Notes: generated by a model from the sequence alone, not told the origin. Shown: positions 8,421-17,482, counted from the first letter of the stretch. The stretch: DNA of 64,000 nucleotides from Streptomyces tubercidicus (GCF_027497495.1 NZ_CP114205.1:1922001-1986000); one strand, 5' to 3'. Program-made: numbers and translations.

Positions 8421-9680
8421 TCAGAGGAGCCGAGGGGAGTCGTGAACGGCGTCATCCCCGTCGGGCGCCAGCGCGAGAAGCGCGACATCATCGTGGAAGA
8501 CGCGGGTGTGGCGGGGCAGATCGGTGTTGAGGAAGTCAATGACATCGGCGGGGCCGGGGGCGGGGGCGGTCCGGTCGCCGAAGCGATGGCGGAGCCGGTC
8601 CAGGAGCGGATAGAAGGCGCCGTTCTGGTCGCGGGCCTCGATCAGGCCGTCGGTGCACAGGAGAAGGACATCGCCGCAGGTGAAGGGGTGGGTGTAGGCG
8701 ACGGGCCGCTCGTCGGCCAGGGCGCCCAGGCCGAGCGGGAGGGCGGGCGGCCCGATGAGTGGTGTCACCTCGCCACGGGAGATCAGAACCGGCTCGATGT
8801 GCCCGTGGTTGATGATCGTCACTCGCTGGGCGGCCGCGTCGTACTCGATCAGCGCGGCGGTGACGAACAGCTCGTCATCGAGGAGCTCTTCGGCCTCCCG
8901 GGCCAGCCGCCGTTCCATACGGGTCGCCACGGCCGGCAGGTCCCGTTCGTCATGGACCGCCTCGCGGAAGCTGCCGAGGATATCGGCGACCGTGCGGACG
9001 GCCTGGAGCCCCTTGCCGCGGACGTCACCGATGACGGCGCGCTCACCGGACGGCGTGGCGCGGATGTCGTAGAGATCCCCGCCGACCATGGTGCCGACCT
9101 CACCGGACCGGTACAGCCCGGCCGCGAGCAGATGCCCGACCCGGTGCGGCACCGGCCGCAGCAGGGTCCGCATCAGGGCCTCGGCGACCGAGTGGGCCTG
9201 CACCAGGGACCGCTCCTGGCGCCGGCGGTGGGCGGCCAGCGCCACCCCGAGCACACCGACCAGACCGGTGGCGACATACGCGGCGACATGGTGGTTCTCC
9301 CACAGCATGTGGACGTTGTGGCCGGTGCAGCACGGGGTGCCGGCCAACGTCCCCTCCAACCCCACCGCGAAGACCGTGGCCGCCGCGACCAGGACCGGCC
9401 CGAGGCTGTACGCGGCGATCACCGGCAGCGCGATGAGCAGGAAGCTCACCGCCCATGGCGTGGGGGTGACGGTCTCCAGCAGCAGGACGAACACCACATA
9501 GGCGACCGGCAGCCAGCGCATCCATACGGGCGGGCGGCGCACCTCGAAGCCCCCGCTGTCGACGATCTCCGCAAGCCTGCCGCCCGTACCTCCGCGGCCC
9601 GGCCCGCGACGACGGCCGATCCGCCGGAGGATCCACTCACCCGCTCTGTCCACACGGGCTCCTGACGCGACCGTGATCAA
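8421..9680 (-). CDS. Membrane PP2C-type (SpoIIE/RsbU) serine phosphatase
   Basis: Integral-membrane phosphatase of 419 residues. Residues about 50-165 carry several hydrophobic segments forming a sensor-like membrane domain; the remainder is a SpoIIE/PP2C domain with the metal-binding motif VGGDLYD near residue 197, IGDVRGKG, and LLCTDGLIEARD. Such proteins dephosphorylate anti-anti-sigma factors in partner-switching cascades, so it is a candidate input to the sigma-B-type factors encoded at 15672 and 18985; no STAS antagonist is encoded nearby. Start taken at ATG 9680 with GAGG six bases upstream; a GTG at 9653 behind AGGAG is an alternative. Confidence 0.88.
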   Translation of the reverse strand: MITVASGARVDRAGEWILRRIGRRRGPGRGGTGGRLAEIVDSGGFEVRRPPVWMRWLPVAYVVFVLLLETVTPTPWAVSFLLIALPVIAAYSLGPVLVAAATVFAVGLEGTLAGTPCCTGHNVHMLWENHHVAAYVATGLVGVLGVALAAHRRRQERSLVQAHSVAEALMRTLLRPVPHRVGHLLAAGLYRSGEVGTMVGGDLYDIRATPSGERAVIGDVRGKGLQAVRTVADILGSFREAVHDERDLPAVATRMERRLAREAEELLDDELFVTAALIEYDAAAQRVTIINHGHIEPVLISRGEVTPLIGPPALPLGLGALADERPVAYTHPFTCGDVLLLCTDGLIEARDQNGAFYPLLDRLRHRFGDRTAPAPGPADVIDFLNTDLPRHTRVFHDDVALLALAPDGDDAVHDSPRLL

Positions 9681-9767
9681 GAACCTCAGCCTGACGCGCC
9701 CAAACAGCCCAACCCGCTCATTAGGCCGTCGGCGGCATGTCCTGCGTCCCCTTCAAGCCCCGCCGGG

Positions 9768-10742
9768 TTACGGGACCGCCGGCGCCGGCGCTCCCCCTTC
9801 CGCCGGAGGACCCTCGCCCGTGCTCCGGCAGTGCGCCTCCACCGCGGCGACGCAGGCGCGCACCGGCGGGCTCTCGGCGCGGGTGAGCCAGGCGGCCCGG
9901 ATCTCGCGGCGCAGCGCCGGACGGGTGGCCAGCAGCCGTACGCCGGGCGGGGCCGGCCGAGCGGACATCGCGGGGACGAGGGACGCGGTGAGATTCCGGG
10001 CGACCAGGGCGAGTTGGGTGGCATGCTCGGCGAGGAGATAACGGATGTCGGGCTCGACGCCACGGCTGCGCAGGGCCTGCACCAGGGCTTCATGGGGCGC
10101 GGTACCCGGGGGACAGCAGGCCCACGCCGTGCCCGCGAGGTCGGCCAGGTCGACGGTCCGGCGGTCGCTGAGCGGATGCCGCTCGGACAGGGCGACATGG
10201 ACGTCCTCGCTGACCAGCGTGCGCAGTGTCACGCCTTCGGGGGCGGGAACCGGACGACCGGCCCAGCTCTCGATCAGCAGCAGATCGAGTTCACCGTGGA
10301 TCAGCCGGGGCATCAGGTCGACGGACTCCCCGTCGACCACGGTCGGCCTGAGCCGGGGGTGGTCGGCGGTGAGGGCGGCCAGTGCGTCGGGCAGCAGGGT
10401 GCGGACGGCGCTGCCCACACCACCGATCCGGAGCGGCCCCAGCACCTCCTGCCCCAGATCCGCCAAATCTCCCTGTGCGGCGGCAAGTTGAGTAAGGAGC
10501 AGGTCCGCATGACCCGCCAGGATCCGCCCGGCATGGGTGAGGCGGACGCTGCGCCCGTCCGGCTCCAGGAGGGCGTGGCCGGCCTCGCGCTCCAGCTTGG
10601 CGAGTTGCTGTGACACCCCTGAGGCGGTCATGTGCAGAGCACGGGCAGCCTGGGCGATCGAACCATGGGCGGCGACCGCCGCCAGGGCGCGGAGCCTATC
10701 GATACCGAACACCTCACGGATGCTACCGAGTACCGCCATCAC
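9768..10742 (-). CDS. LysR-family transcriptional regulator
   Basis: DNA-binding regulator of about 324 residues. The N-terminal winged helix-turn-helix contains SIAQAARALHMTASGVSQQL near residues 28-47, and residues 90-300 form the periplasmic-binding-protein-like effector domain. It is divergent from an EamA-type transporter with only about 40 bases between the start codons, the classic LysR arrangement, so it most likely controls that transporter and itself in response to the exported compound. A downstream GTG at 10712 is an alternative start that would leave more room for a promoter. Confidence 0.88.
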   Translation of the reverse strand: MMAVLGSIREVFGIDRLRALAAVAAHGSIAQAARALHMTASGVSQQLAKLEREAGHALLEPDGRSVRLTHAGRILAGHADLLLTQLAAAQGDLADLGQEVLGPLRIGGVGSAVRTLLPDALAALTADHPRLRPTVVDGESVDLMPRLIHGELDLLLIESWAGRPVPAPEGVTLRTLVSEDVHVALSERHPLSDRRTVDLADLAGTAWACCPPGTAPHEALVQALRSRGVEPDIRYLLAEHATQLALVARNLTASLVPAMSARPAPPGVRLLATRPALRREIRAAWLTRAESPPVRACVAAVEAHCRSTGEGPPAEGGAPAPAVP

Positions 10743-10786
10743 ATCAACGCTTTTTGTTATGAATCCCGCCGGGCACAGTGGCTTTC

Positions 10787-11755
10787 ATGACGTTGCGGGA
10801 GAAGCCGGTGTCCGTACGGCCCGACGGAAGCGGTACCCGGCGGACGGGCGAGGGTGACCCGGGCGCGCGCCCGTTCCTTGCGGCCGTCGCCGGGTCCGCC
10901 TGTATCTCGGCCTCGGCCGTGTTCATGAAGCTGTCGGGGACGAACGCGGGGACGGCGGCGTTTCTGCGCTGCGCGCTCGCCCTGCTCGTCCTGGTGCCGC
11001 TCGCCGTACGAGAGGTGCGCAGGGTGGGCCACCGCCCGCTGCGCTACCAGGCGATGGACATCGGGGCCGGCGTGCTGCTCGGCATCGACATGGTGTTCTG
11101 GGCGGCCGCCGTCCGGACCGTCGGCGCCTCGGTCGCCACGGTGCTGCTCAACCTCCAGGTCGTGGTCTTCCCGCTGCTCGCACGGCTGGTGTCGGGCACC
11201 AGGCTCTCCGGGCGCTTTGTGCTGATGGCCCCGCTGATGCTGACGGGCGTCGCGCTGGCGGGCGGCGCGCTCGGGCATCCGGCGGCGGGCAGCGATCCGG
11301 TCGCCGGGCTGACGTTCGGGACGGCGGCGGGTGTGACCTACGCGGGATATCTGTTCCTGATGCGGCTCGGCGGCGGCCGGGAGCACCTCGTCGCGCCGGT
11401 GTGCGTGTCGACCGCGGCGGCCGCCGTGGCGGCGGCGGTGCTGGGCGCGCTGTGGACCGGTATCGACCTCAACCCGGGCTGGCCCGCCTGGGGTTGGCTG
11501 CTCGCCCTGGCCCTGGTGGGTCAGGTCCTGGCCTGGCTGCTGATCACCACCGCCCTGCCCCGGCTGGCGCCGCAAACCGGCGCGGCGCTCCTGCTGCTGC
11601 AGCCGGTGCTGGCGTTCGGGCTGGGCATCGCCATCGGCGAGCGTCCGACACCGACCCAGGCCGGCGGCTGCGCCCTGGTGATCGCCGCCGTCTGGTACCA
11701 CAGCCGCGCCTCCCGGGGAGGGACACCGAAAGCCGCTGCCTCACGGGCGCGTTGA
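10787..11755 (+). CDS. EamA/DMT-family transporter
   Basis: Inner-membrane drug/metabolite transporter of about 322 residues with roughly ten hydrophobic segments in two EamA repeats; family-like sequences include TAAFLRCALALLVLVPLA in the first half and QTGAALLLLQPVLA in the second. A GTG at 10778 in the same frame could also be used; neither start has a strong binding site. Its divergence from the LysR gene suggests LysR-controlled export of an amino acid or a related metabolite; the substrate is unknown. Confidence 0.85.
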   Translation: MTLREKPVSVRPDGSGTRRTGEGDPGARPFLAAVAGSACISASAVFMKLSGTNAGTAAFLRCALALLVLVPLAVREVRRVGHRPLRYQAMDIGAGVLLGIDMVFWAAAVRTVGASVATVLLNLQVVVFPLLARLVSGTRLSGRFVLMAPLMLTGVALAGGALGHPAAGSDPVAGLTFGTAAGVTYAGYLFLMRLGGGREHLVAPVCVSTAAAAVAAAVLGALWTGIDLNPGWPAWGWLLALALVGQVLAWLLITTALPRLAPQTGAALLLLQPVLAFGLGIAIGERPTPTQAGGCALVIAAVWYHSRASRGGTPKAAASRAR

Positions 11756-11804
11756 GACCGTCACCCCACCGCGGCCCGCCACCCCGCCCCTCACCGTCCC
11801 CGTA

Positions 11805-11828
11805 ACCGCCACCGCCACCGCCACCGCC
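11805..11828. repeat. Hexanucleotide repeat (ACCGCC) x4
   Basis: Four exact tandem copies of ACCGCC lie in the short gap between the convergent EamA and DinB genes. It is non-coding and potentially slippage-prone. Confidence 0.85.
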
Positions 11829-11832
11829 ACGC

Positions 11833-12339
11833 TCATCGGCCGACCGAGCCGTCAGCCTGCTCCCGGAGAATGTCGGCATGCCCCGCGTGCCGCGCGGTCT
11901 CCTCGATCATGTGCCCCAGGACCCATCGCATCGACCGCAGCGCCCCGGCTTTCCCGGCGGCCCGCGCGCACGGGCGGCTCAAGTCGTCACAGCGCGCGAT
12001 GATCTCGTTGGAGCGCTCGATCGCAGCACGGTAGGCAGCGAGCAGGCGTTCGGCGCTGTCCCCCTCGGCAAGGTCCATGCTCAGGTCCGGAGGCGCGGCG
12101 CCGGCCCCCTCGAAGGCCCAGTCGAACCAGTAGACCTCCGCCGCGGTCACATGCTTGACCAGGCCGAGGACGCTGGTCCCGGAAGGCACCCCCGGAGCCC
12201 GCCCCTGCGCGTCCGCCAGCCCCTGCGCCTTCGCTGTCACCCCGTCCCGCACATAGTTCAGGAACGCGAGCAACGTGGTCTTCTCATCGGAGTCGACGCC
12301 GGGAGGCCCTACATCGCGGCGCGCGGGAGTGGTCGTCAT
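11833..12339 (-). CDS. DinB family (DUF664) protein
   Basis: Protein of 168 residues, normal for the DinB/mycothiol-dependent enzyme fold. Metal-binding histidines are visible in the expected places: HVTAAEVYWFD in the middle and HMIEETARHAGHAD near the C-terminus. Members of this fold include thiol-dependent (mycothiol or bacillithiol) S-transferases and isomerases; the substrate here is unknown. Start is ATG 12339. It is divergent from the XRE-cupin regulator gene across 125 bases and may share its promoter region. Confidence 0.85.
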   Translation of the reverse strand: MTTTPARRDVGPPGVDSDEKTTLLAFLNYVRDGVTAKAQGLADAQGRAPGVPSGTSVLGLVKHVTAAEVYWFDWAFEGAGAAPPDLSMDLAEGDSAERLLAAYRAAIERSNEIIARCDDLSRPCARAAGKAGALRSMRWVLGHMIEETARHAGHADILREQADGSVGR

Positions 12340-12464
12340 CGAGGCACCGTAGCCCGCCACCCCGCGGACCACACCCTGATTTCTCCCGGTACTTCGCCCC
12401 CCGGCGCCTCGGGGGCCAGCGGTGCCCGACCGGGCGCCCCGGACCGCGGCATTAGGATGCGGGC

Positions 12465-13055
12465 ATGGCAGACCCGGCCCCCACCACTCCTCCCGCGCGG
12501 GATCCGGAGCTCGGCTTCCCGCCGCCCGGCGAGGTGCTGCACCGGCTCCGTACGCAGCGGGGAATGTCGCTGCGCCAAGTGGCGGCGGAGTGCGGGCTGT
12601 CGGTGTCCTTCCTGGCCGCCCTGGAGCGGGGCGAGACCGATATCGCGCTGGAGCGGCTCGGCCGTCTGGCCAAGGTGTTCGACCACGATGTCGGCTCGTT
12701 CCTGGGGTTCTCCCGGGGGCGGGCCACCCCCTCGCTGTTCCCACGGGAGAAGCAGGAGATCCTGGAGCGGGCGCCGGGTGTCGTCTACCGGGTGCTGCGC
12801 TCCCCGGAGCTCGGATACCAGGTGGTGACGGGGGACTTCGCACCGCGCAGCGGCCTCAGCGAGGACCTGCAGCACGAGGGCTCGGACCTCATCATGGCGA
12901 CCCGGGGCACCCTGGTGGCCCGGTACAACGGCCGGGACCACGAACTGCGCGCCGGGGACTGCATCCAGTGGTCGGCCGGTCATCCGCACACCTTCCGCAA
13001 TGACACCGATGAGCCGGCCCAGATGATCGCCGTACTGTTCTCCAGCCTCTACTGA
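12465..13055 (+). CDS. XRE-family regulator with C-terminal cupin sensor
   Basis: Regulator of 196 residues. Residues about 25-78 form a lambda-repressor-like helix-turn-helix (SLRQVAAECGLSVSFLAALE), and residues 115-190 form a small cupin barrel with the typical GTLVARYNG and LRAGDCIQW strands. Such proteins bind a small-molecule ligand in the cupin and often repress a neighbouring transporter or catabolic gene. The next gene downstream, an EamA transporter, is the obvious candidate target, but a good terminator separates the two. Confidence 0.88.
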   Translation: MADPAPTTPPARDPELGFPPPGEVLHRLRTQRGMSLRQVAAECGLSVSFLAALERGETDIALERLGRLAKVFDHDVGSFLGFSRGRATPSLFPREKQEILERAPGVVYRVLRSPELGYQVVTGDFAPRSGLSEDLQHEGSDLIMATRGTLVARYNGRDHELRAGDCIQWSAGHPHTFRNDTDEPAQMIAVLFSSLY

Positions 13056-13079
13056 GCCCTTCCGCTCCCCTCCCCAACT

Positions 13080-13110
13080 GCCCTGCGGAAAACGGCCCGT
13101 GGGGCTTTTT
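13080..13110 (+). terminator. Rho-independent terminator after XRE-cupin gene
   Basis: A nine-pair stem (13080-13088 with 13097-13105, two G-U pairs) around an eight-base loop is followed directly by five T residues. It should separate the regulator transcript from the transporter genes. Confidence 0.75.
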
Positions 13111-13266
13111 GCCGTCCGGACCCGACTTCCCGTGCGTGCCCTGCCGTGGCCGGGACCACCACTGCCACCCCACGCCTGCCCCACGCCTGCACAAAACTGT
13201 CGCGGTGAACGATATTTTGGCCTAGCGTGCAGTTTATCGAACACAACGGAGGGAGTGTCAGCAGTG

Positions 13267-14235
13267 ATGAGTCCCGGTACCAGTCCCAGCCCACCCGTCG
13301 GAAGCGCCGAGCGGCCCGCACCCGGCCGTACGGGCCGGAGCGGTGTGCCGGACCCCGCCGCACGACCCGCGGGGCGCCTCGCCGAACTGCCCGCCCGGGT
13401 GGCCCTCGTGGTCGTCTGGAGCTCGGGATTCCTCTCCGGCACGCTCGGCCTGCGGTACGCGGCGCCCTACACCTTCGCGGCGTTACGCTTCGCCCTCGCC
13501 GGCCTGGTGCTGCTGGCCATCGCCGCGATCCGCCGTCAGCGGCTGCCCCGCGGGCGGCGGCTGTTGCACCTGGCCGTCGCCGGAGTGCTCGTCCAGGCGG
13601 TGCAGTTCTCCAGCATCTACGTGGGAATGGACCTCGGCGTGCCGTCCGGGCTCGCGGCCCTCATCATCGCCCTCTACCCGCTCACCGCATCACTGCTGGC
13701 GGTCCCGCTGCTCCATGAGCGGGTCTCGGCGGGCCAGTTGCTGGGCCTCGCCCTCGGGCTCGGCGGAGTGGCCCTGGCGGTCGCCGAGGGAATCCGGCTG
13801 TCCCTCGACTGTCTGCCGGGGCTGTGCTTTCTCGCGCTGGGGCTGCTGGGCATCTCCGCCGGCACCGTCTACCAGAAGCGGTTCTGCGGGCAGATGGAGC
13901 CGGTGAGCGGCAATGCCGTACAGCTGCTGGCCGCCTCGCTGGTGGTGCTGGTGCCCGCGCTCCTCGCCGAGGGCTGGGACGTGCACTTCACCGCCGCGTA
14001 CTGGCCGGTGCTCCTGTGGAGCGCGCTGGTCAACTCCGTCATCGGCGTCGGGCTGCTCTACCGGCTGCTCCAGCGCCATGGAACGAGCCAGGTCAGCAGC
14101 CTGTTCCAGCTGGTCCCGATGTGCACGGCGGCGCTCGGTGCGCTGCTGCTCGGCCAGCGGCTCGGCCCCCTCACCCTCGCCGGGCTCGCACTCGCCACGG
14201 CCGGCACCCTCCTCACCCACCGCGTCCGCCACTGA
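13267..14235 (+). CDS. EamA/DMT-family transporter
   Basis: Membrane transporter of about 322 residues with ten hydrophobic segments in two EamA repeats; WSSGFLSGTLGLRYA and APYTFAALRFALAG near the start are typical of the RhaT/EamA branch. A strong GGAGGGA at 13248-13254 serves either a GTG at 13264 or the ATG at 13267. The first 45 residues are a Pro/Gly/Arg-rich cytoplasmic tail. The MFS gene follows after 16 bases, so the two are probably cotranscribed, plausibly under the XRE-cupin regulator upstream. Substrate unknown. Confidence 0.85.
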   Translation: MSPGTSPSPPVGSAERPAPGRTGRSGVPDPAARPAGRLAELPARVALVVVWSSGFLSGTLGLRYAAPYTFAALRFALAGLVLLAIAAIRRQRLPRGRRLLHLAVAGVLVQAVQFSSIYVGMDLGVPSGLAALIIALYPLTASLLAVPLLHERVSAGQLLGLALGLGGVALAVAEGIRLSLDCLPGLCFLALGLLGISAGTVYQKRFCGQMEPVSGNAVQLLAASLVVLVPALLAEGWDVHFTAAYWPVLLWSALVNSVIGVGLLYRLLQRHGTSQVSSLFQLVPMCTAALGALLLGQRLGPLTLAGLALATAGTLLTHRVRH

Positions 14236-14251
14236 ACGACCGGAGGCCACC

Positions 14252-15514
14252 ATGGACCAGCTCAGGGACACCGGCCGACGCGCCCCGGCTGTCACCACTT
14301 CCCCAGCTGTCGCTACTCCCCCGACCGTCACTCCCCCGACCGTGACCCGTCTCCGCCTGGCGATCAGCCTGTTCTTCGCCCTCGACGGCTTTGTGTTCGC
14401 CGGGTGGGTGGTGCGCATCCCCGCCGTCAAGGAGCAGATCCACGCCTCGGCCGGCGCCCTGGGGCTGGCCCTGCTGGGGGTATCGGTGGGATCGGTCGCC
14501 ACGATGCTGCTCACCGGCAAGCTGTGCCGCCGCTACGGCAACCATCCGGTGACGGTGGTGACCGCGGCCCTGCTGTCGCTGTCGGTCGCCCTGCCCGCGC
14601 TGACCCATTCCCCCCTGCAACTCGGCCTCGTCCTGCTGCTGTTCGGAGCCGCGTACGGGGGCCTCAACGTCGCCTTCAACGCGGCCGCCGTGGACCTGGC
14701 CGAGGCGGTCCGGCGCCCGATCCTGCCGTCGTTCCATGCGGCGTTCAGCGCGGGCGGACTGGCGGGCGCGGGCCTCGGCGGACTCCTCGCCCCACATCTG
14801 AGCCCGCTGCGGCACCTGTTGCTGCTGACGGTGACCGGGCTCGTCGTCACCGCGTATGCGGGCCGGGTGCTGCTGCGGACGCCTCGGCCGGCCACCGGCC
14901 CCGGCCCGCACCCCGACGGAACGGACGCGGTGCCTGGGCGCGGCCGGACGACGGTGGGCCGCCCCCGGCTGTTCCTCACGATCTACGGGCTGATCACCCT
15001 GTGCACGGCGTACGGCGAAGGCGCGCTGGCCGACTGGGGCTCGCTGCATCTCTCCGCGGACCTGCACACCGGGCCGGGTGCGGCAGCGGCCGGTTACGCG
15101 GTGTTCGCGCTGACGATGACGGTGTCCCGGATGGCGGGCACCTGGCTCCTGGAACGGCTCGGCGACACCCCCGTCCTGGTGGCCGGCGCTCTTCTCGCAG
15201 CCGTGGGGATGCCGGTGGCAGCGCTGACCACGCAGCTGTGGGCGGCCTACCTGGGCTACGCGCTGACCGGGCTGGGCCTGGCCAATGTCTTCCCGGTCGC
15301 GGTCGGCGGCGCAGGTGCGCTCGGCGGCCCCCACGGCGTCGCGGTGGCCTCGACCCTGGGCTACTCCGGCATCCTGCTCGGCCCGCCGTCGATCGGGTTC
15401 CTCACCGAGGCATACGGGCTGCCGAGCGCGCTGACCACGATCGCCGCGCTGGCAGCCGTGGCGGCGCTGCTCGGCGGGCTGGTCCGGCACGGCCGACGGC
15501 GCGCGCCGTGCTGA
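14252..15514 (+). CDS. MFS transporter (YbjJ-like)
   Basis: Twelve-segment transporter of 420 residues starting at ATG 14252 behind GGAGG. Features such as FALDGFVFAGWVVRIPAVK in the first segment, the glycine-rich YGGLNVAFN and FHAAFSAGGLAGAG segments, and YGEGALADWGSLHL in the second half resemble the YbjJ branch of MFS, whose members are putative sugar or drug efflux proteins. It is directly downstream of an EamA transporter and probably in the same operon. Confidence 0.85.
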   Translation: MDQLRDTGRRAPAVTTSPAVATPPTVTPPTVTRLRLAISLFFALDGFVFAGWVVRIPAVKEQIHASAGALGLALLGVSVGSVATMLLTGKLCRRYGNHPVTVVTAALLSLSVALPALTHSPLQLGLVLLLFGAAYGGLNVAFNAAAVDLAEAVRRPILPSFHAAFSAGGLAGAGLGGLLAPHLSPLRHLLLLTVTGLVVTAYAGRVLLRTPRPATGPGPHPDGTDAVPGRGRTTVGRPRLFLTIYGLITLCTAYGEGALADWGSLHLSADLHTGPGAAAAGYAVFALTMTVSRMAGTWLLERLGDTPVLVAGALLAAVGMPVAALTTQLWAAYLGYALTGLGLANVFPVAVGGAGALGGPHGVAVASTLGYSGILLGPPSIGFLTEAYGLPSALTTIAALAAVAALLGGLVRHGRRRAPC

Positions 15515-15671
15515 TCGCAGGGCGCGCGCCCAGTGGTGAGCGCCCGCAGTGAGGGCCGTACCGGGTACCGCGGGCGGGGCACAGGCCCAAGACCTGCGGC
15601 GCAGCGGCCCCTTTCACGGACCTTCGGGGCGCCTTCACGGGCCTTCGGGCACCCTCAACTGGCCGACCACG

Positions 15672-16532
15672 TCAGCGTTCGGTGAGCATGCCGGCGCGGA
15701 GCTTCGACAGGGTGCGGGTGAGCAGCCGGGAGACATGCATCTGGGAGACGCCGAGCTCTTCGCCGATCTGCGACTGGGTCAGCTCCTGGCCGAAGCGCAG
15801 CTGGATGAGGCGGCGTTCCCGGGCGTCGAGTGTGTCGAGCAGCGGACCCAGCACCTGGTAGTCCTCGACGGCCTCCAGCGCCGGGTCGTTCTCCCCCAGG
15901 ACGTCGACCAGGGTGCGGCGCTGCTCGGACGGGTCGGGGTCGGCGGGGGTGTCGAGCGATCCGGCGGTGTATCCGTTGGCGGCGACGATGCCCTCGATGA
16001 CCTCGTCCTCCGACAGTTCGAGGTGCGCGGCCAGCTCGCGGACGGTGGGGTCGCGGTCGAGCTTGGCGGCGAGGTGCTCCTTGGCCTTGGCCAGGTCGCT
16101 GCGCAGCTCCTGGAGGCGGCGGGGCACATGGACGGCCCAGCCGGTGTCGCGGAAGAACCGCTTGATCTCGCCCAGGATGTAGGGGACGGCAAAGGTGGAG
16201 AACTCCACCTCACGCGTGACGTCGAACCGGTCGATGGCCTTGATCAGACCGATGGTGCCCACCTGGATGACGTCTTCCATGTCGTCACCGCGATTGCGGT
16301 AGCGGCGGGCGACATAGCGGACCATCGACATATTCATCTCGATGAGGGTGTTCCGCGCGTACTGGTACTCGTGCGTGCCCTCTTCGAGCGCCTGCAGCCG
16401 GGCGAAGAACTGCCTGGACAGCTCCCGCGCGTCCCGAGGTGCCACCTTCTGCGGTTGCCTCACCTCCGGGAGTACGGAAGCCGTGGTGATCTCTCGCTGC
16501 TCGGTCGCGGTCTCGCTCACGATGGTGGTCAT
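15672..16532 (-). CDS. SigB/SigF-family alternative sigma factor
   Basis: RNA polymerase sigma factor of 286 residues in the SigB/SigF/SigG group, which directs stress and developmental transcription. Region 2 contains NTLIEMNMSMVRYVARRY and MEDVIQVGTIGLIKAIDRFD; region 3 is around residues 145-200; region 4 ends with the helix-turn-helix LTQSQIGEELGVSQMHVSRL. Start taken at ATG 16532 behind GGAAGGCGAG; an in-frame ATG at 16556 is less likely. A sigma-B-like promoter lies 48 bases upstream, suggesting autoregulation. A paralogous sigma gene lies 2.5 kb away on the same strand. Confidence 0.93.
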   Translation of the reverse strand: MTTIVSETATEQREITTASVLPEVRQPQKVAPRDARELSRQFFARLQALEEGTHEYQYARNTLIEMNMSMVRYVARRYRNRGDDMEDVIQVGTIGLIKAIDRFDVTREVEFSTFAVPYILGEIKRFFRDTGWAVHVPRRLQELRSDLAKAKEHLAAKLDRDPTVRELAAHLELSEDEVIEGIVAANGYTAGSLDTPADPDPSEQRRTLVDVLGENDPALEAVEDYQVLGPLLDTLDARERRLIQLRFGQELTQSQIGEELGVSQMHVSRLLTRTLSKLRAGMLTER

Positions 16533-16579
16533 CTCGCCTTCCCGCGCGCCCGGCACCCGCGGACGCTGCAGCGGCCCGC

Positions 16580-16604
16580 CTACCCCGATCCATCCACGTC
16601 ATGC
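16580..16604 (-). promoter_or_regulatory. Sigma-B-type promoter of the first sigma gene
   Basis: Read on the minus strand this is GCAT, exactly 15 bases, then GGGTAG, matching the streptomycete sigma-B pattern GNNT-N14-16-GGGTA. It is 48 bases before the start codon. The same spacing recurs upstream of four neighbouring stress genes. Confidence 0.6.
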
Positions 16605-16771
16605 CTGTGAAGTGGGAGATTGAGGCAACTTCGCTCCGGGCGGCGGCAGTTGCGAGACCGGTCCAGCGTCAGGAACCTCGTACGCCCCAAAGCCCGCGAA
16701 CGGCAACTGGATTCCCGGGCAATGCGCGTTAGTGACGCGGAGGCTGCCCGGCTTCCCCCACCAGAAACATT

Positions 16772-16796
16772 GTGTGTGCGTCGAATGCACGGGCAC
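16772..16796 (+). promoter_or_regulatory. Sigma-B-type promoter of the small hydrophobic protein gene
   Basis: GTGT, 15 bases, GGGCAC, ending 25 bases before the start codon at 16821. The minus-10 context AATGCNCGGGCAC is shared with the csbD-like gene promoter. Confidence 0.6.
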
Positions 16797-16820
16797 ACGA
16801 TGTCTGGGAGGTTGATAATT

Positions 16821-16991
16821 ATGGTTCCCCTGCTACTCGTGCTTCTTCTCGCACTGCTGCTTTTCGGCGCCGGATTCGCTCTGAAGGCGCTCTGGTATGT
16901 CGCGGTAGCCGTACTCATCATCTGGGCACTGGGTTTTCTCCTGCGTTCCGCGGGAGCCGGTGGCAAGCGCGGCCGCTGGTATCGCTGGTAG
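16821..16991 (+). CDS. Small hydrophobic stress-associated membrane protein
   Basis: A 56-residue protein with a leucine-rich membrane segment, then a second hydrophobic stretch including WYVAVAVLIIWALGFLL, and a basic tail ending in RGRWYRW. Start is the ATG at 16821 with GGGAGGT nine bases upstream. Tiny hydrophobic proteins like this are common in actinobacterial stress regulons and have no known biochemical role. A sigma-B-like promoter precedes it and a strong terminator follows, so it is a monocistronic gene next to a sigma-B-family sigma factor. Confidence 0.8.
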   Translation: MVPLLLVLLLALLLFGAGFALKALWYVAVAVLIIWALGFLLRSAGAGGKRGRWYRW

Positions 16992-17008
16992 CCGCACCCC
17001 AGATATCC

Positions 17009-17054
17009 GGGGTGGGTCGGACAACACCACGTTGTCCGACCCACCCCGATTTTT
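17009..17054 (+). terminator. Strong rho-independent terminator
   Basis: A perfect 17-base-pair stem (17009-17025 with 17031-17047), a five-base loop and a run of five T residues lie 17 bases after the small hydrophobic gene. Confidence 0.92.
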
Positions 17055-17196
17055 CTGTGCCTGCTGAGGCATCATCACCCCCCACGCGGAAACACGAGAG
17101 GTACGGCCCGGGGCGTGCACTGTTCCCGCAGGGGACTCACCTCCATCGCAGGGCACGCTCCGGGTCGGCAATCGTGCCCGTGCATTCCGCACCATC

Positions 17197-17221
17197 GTTT
17201 GGCAGCACAATGCGCGGGCAC
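17197..17221 (+). promoter_or_regulatory. Sigma-B-type promoter of the csbD-like gene
   Basis: GTTT, 15 bases, GGGCAC, ending 31 bases before the start codon at 17252. Same spacing and same minus-10 hexamer as the promoter at 16772-16796. Confidence 0.6.
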
Positions 17222-17251
17222 GAGAGCAATGCCGCCAACGGAAGGACCACC

Positions 17252-17425
17252 ATGAGTGCCAGCGAAAAGGCCAAGGCCCTCGCCGAACAGGCCATCGGCA
17301 AGGTCAAGAAGGAAGCGGGCCGAGCCGTCGGAAACGAAAGCGCCACCGCCGAGGGCTCCGCACAGGAATCCAGGGGAGACCTCCGCGGAGCAAAGGAGAA
17401 GACCAAGGACGCCTTCAAGAAATAG
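17252..17425 (+). CDS. CsbD-family general stress protein
   Basis: A 57-residue, highly charged, hydrophilic protein starting at ATG 17252 behind GGAAGGA. The composition (Lys, Ala, Glu, Gly) and the pattern AIGKVKKEAGRAVGNE followed by GSAQESRGDLRGAKEK match the CsbD family, small soluble proteins induced by general stress under sigma-B in many bacteria. Flanked by its own sigma-B-like promoter and a terminator. The molecular function of the family is unknown. Confidence 0.9.
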   Translation: MSASEKAKALAEQAIGKVKKEAGRAVGNESATAEGSAQESRGDLRGAKEKTKDAFKK

Positions 17426-17450
17426 GCAGGCAACGACGACCGGCACACGG

Positions 17451-17482
17451 GAGGGGCCGCCGCTTTTCTGCGGTGGCCCCTC
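17451..17482 (+). terminator. Terminator after csbD-like gene
   Basis: A 13-pair stem with one G-U pair (17451-17463 with 17470-17482) and a T-rich loop lies 25 bases after the CsbD stop, followed by CTCTTGTCC. Confidence 0.75.

Noticed and set aside
8421..8760. The plus-strand open frame starting near 8442 as a gene.
   Set aside because: It is antisense to the PP2C phosphatase and lacks any recognisable motif.
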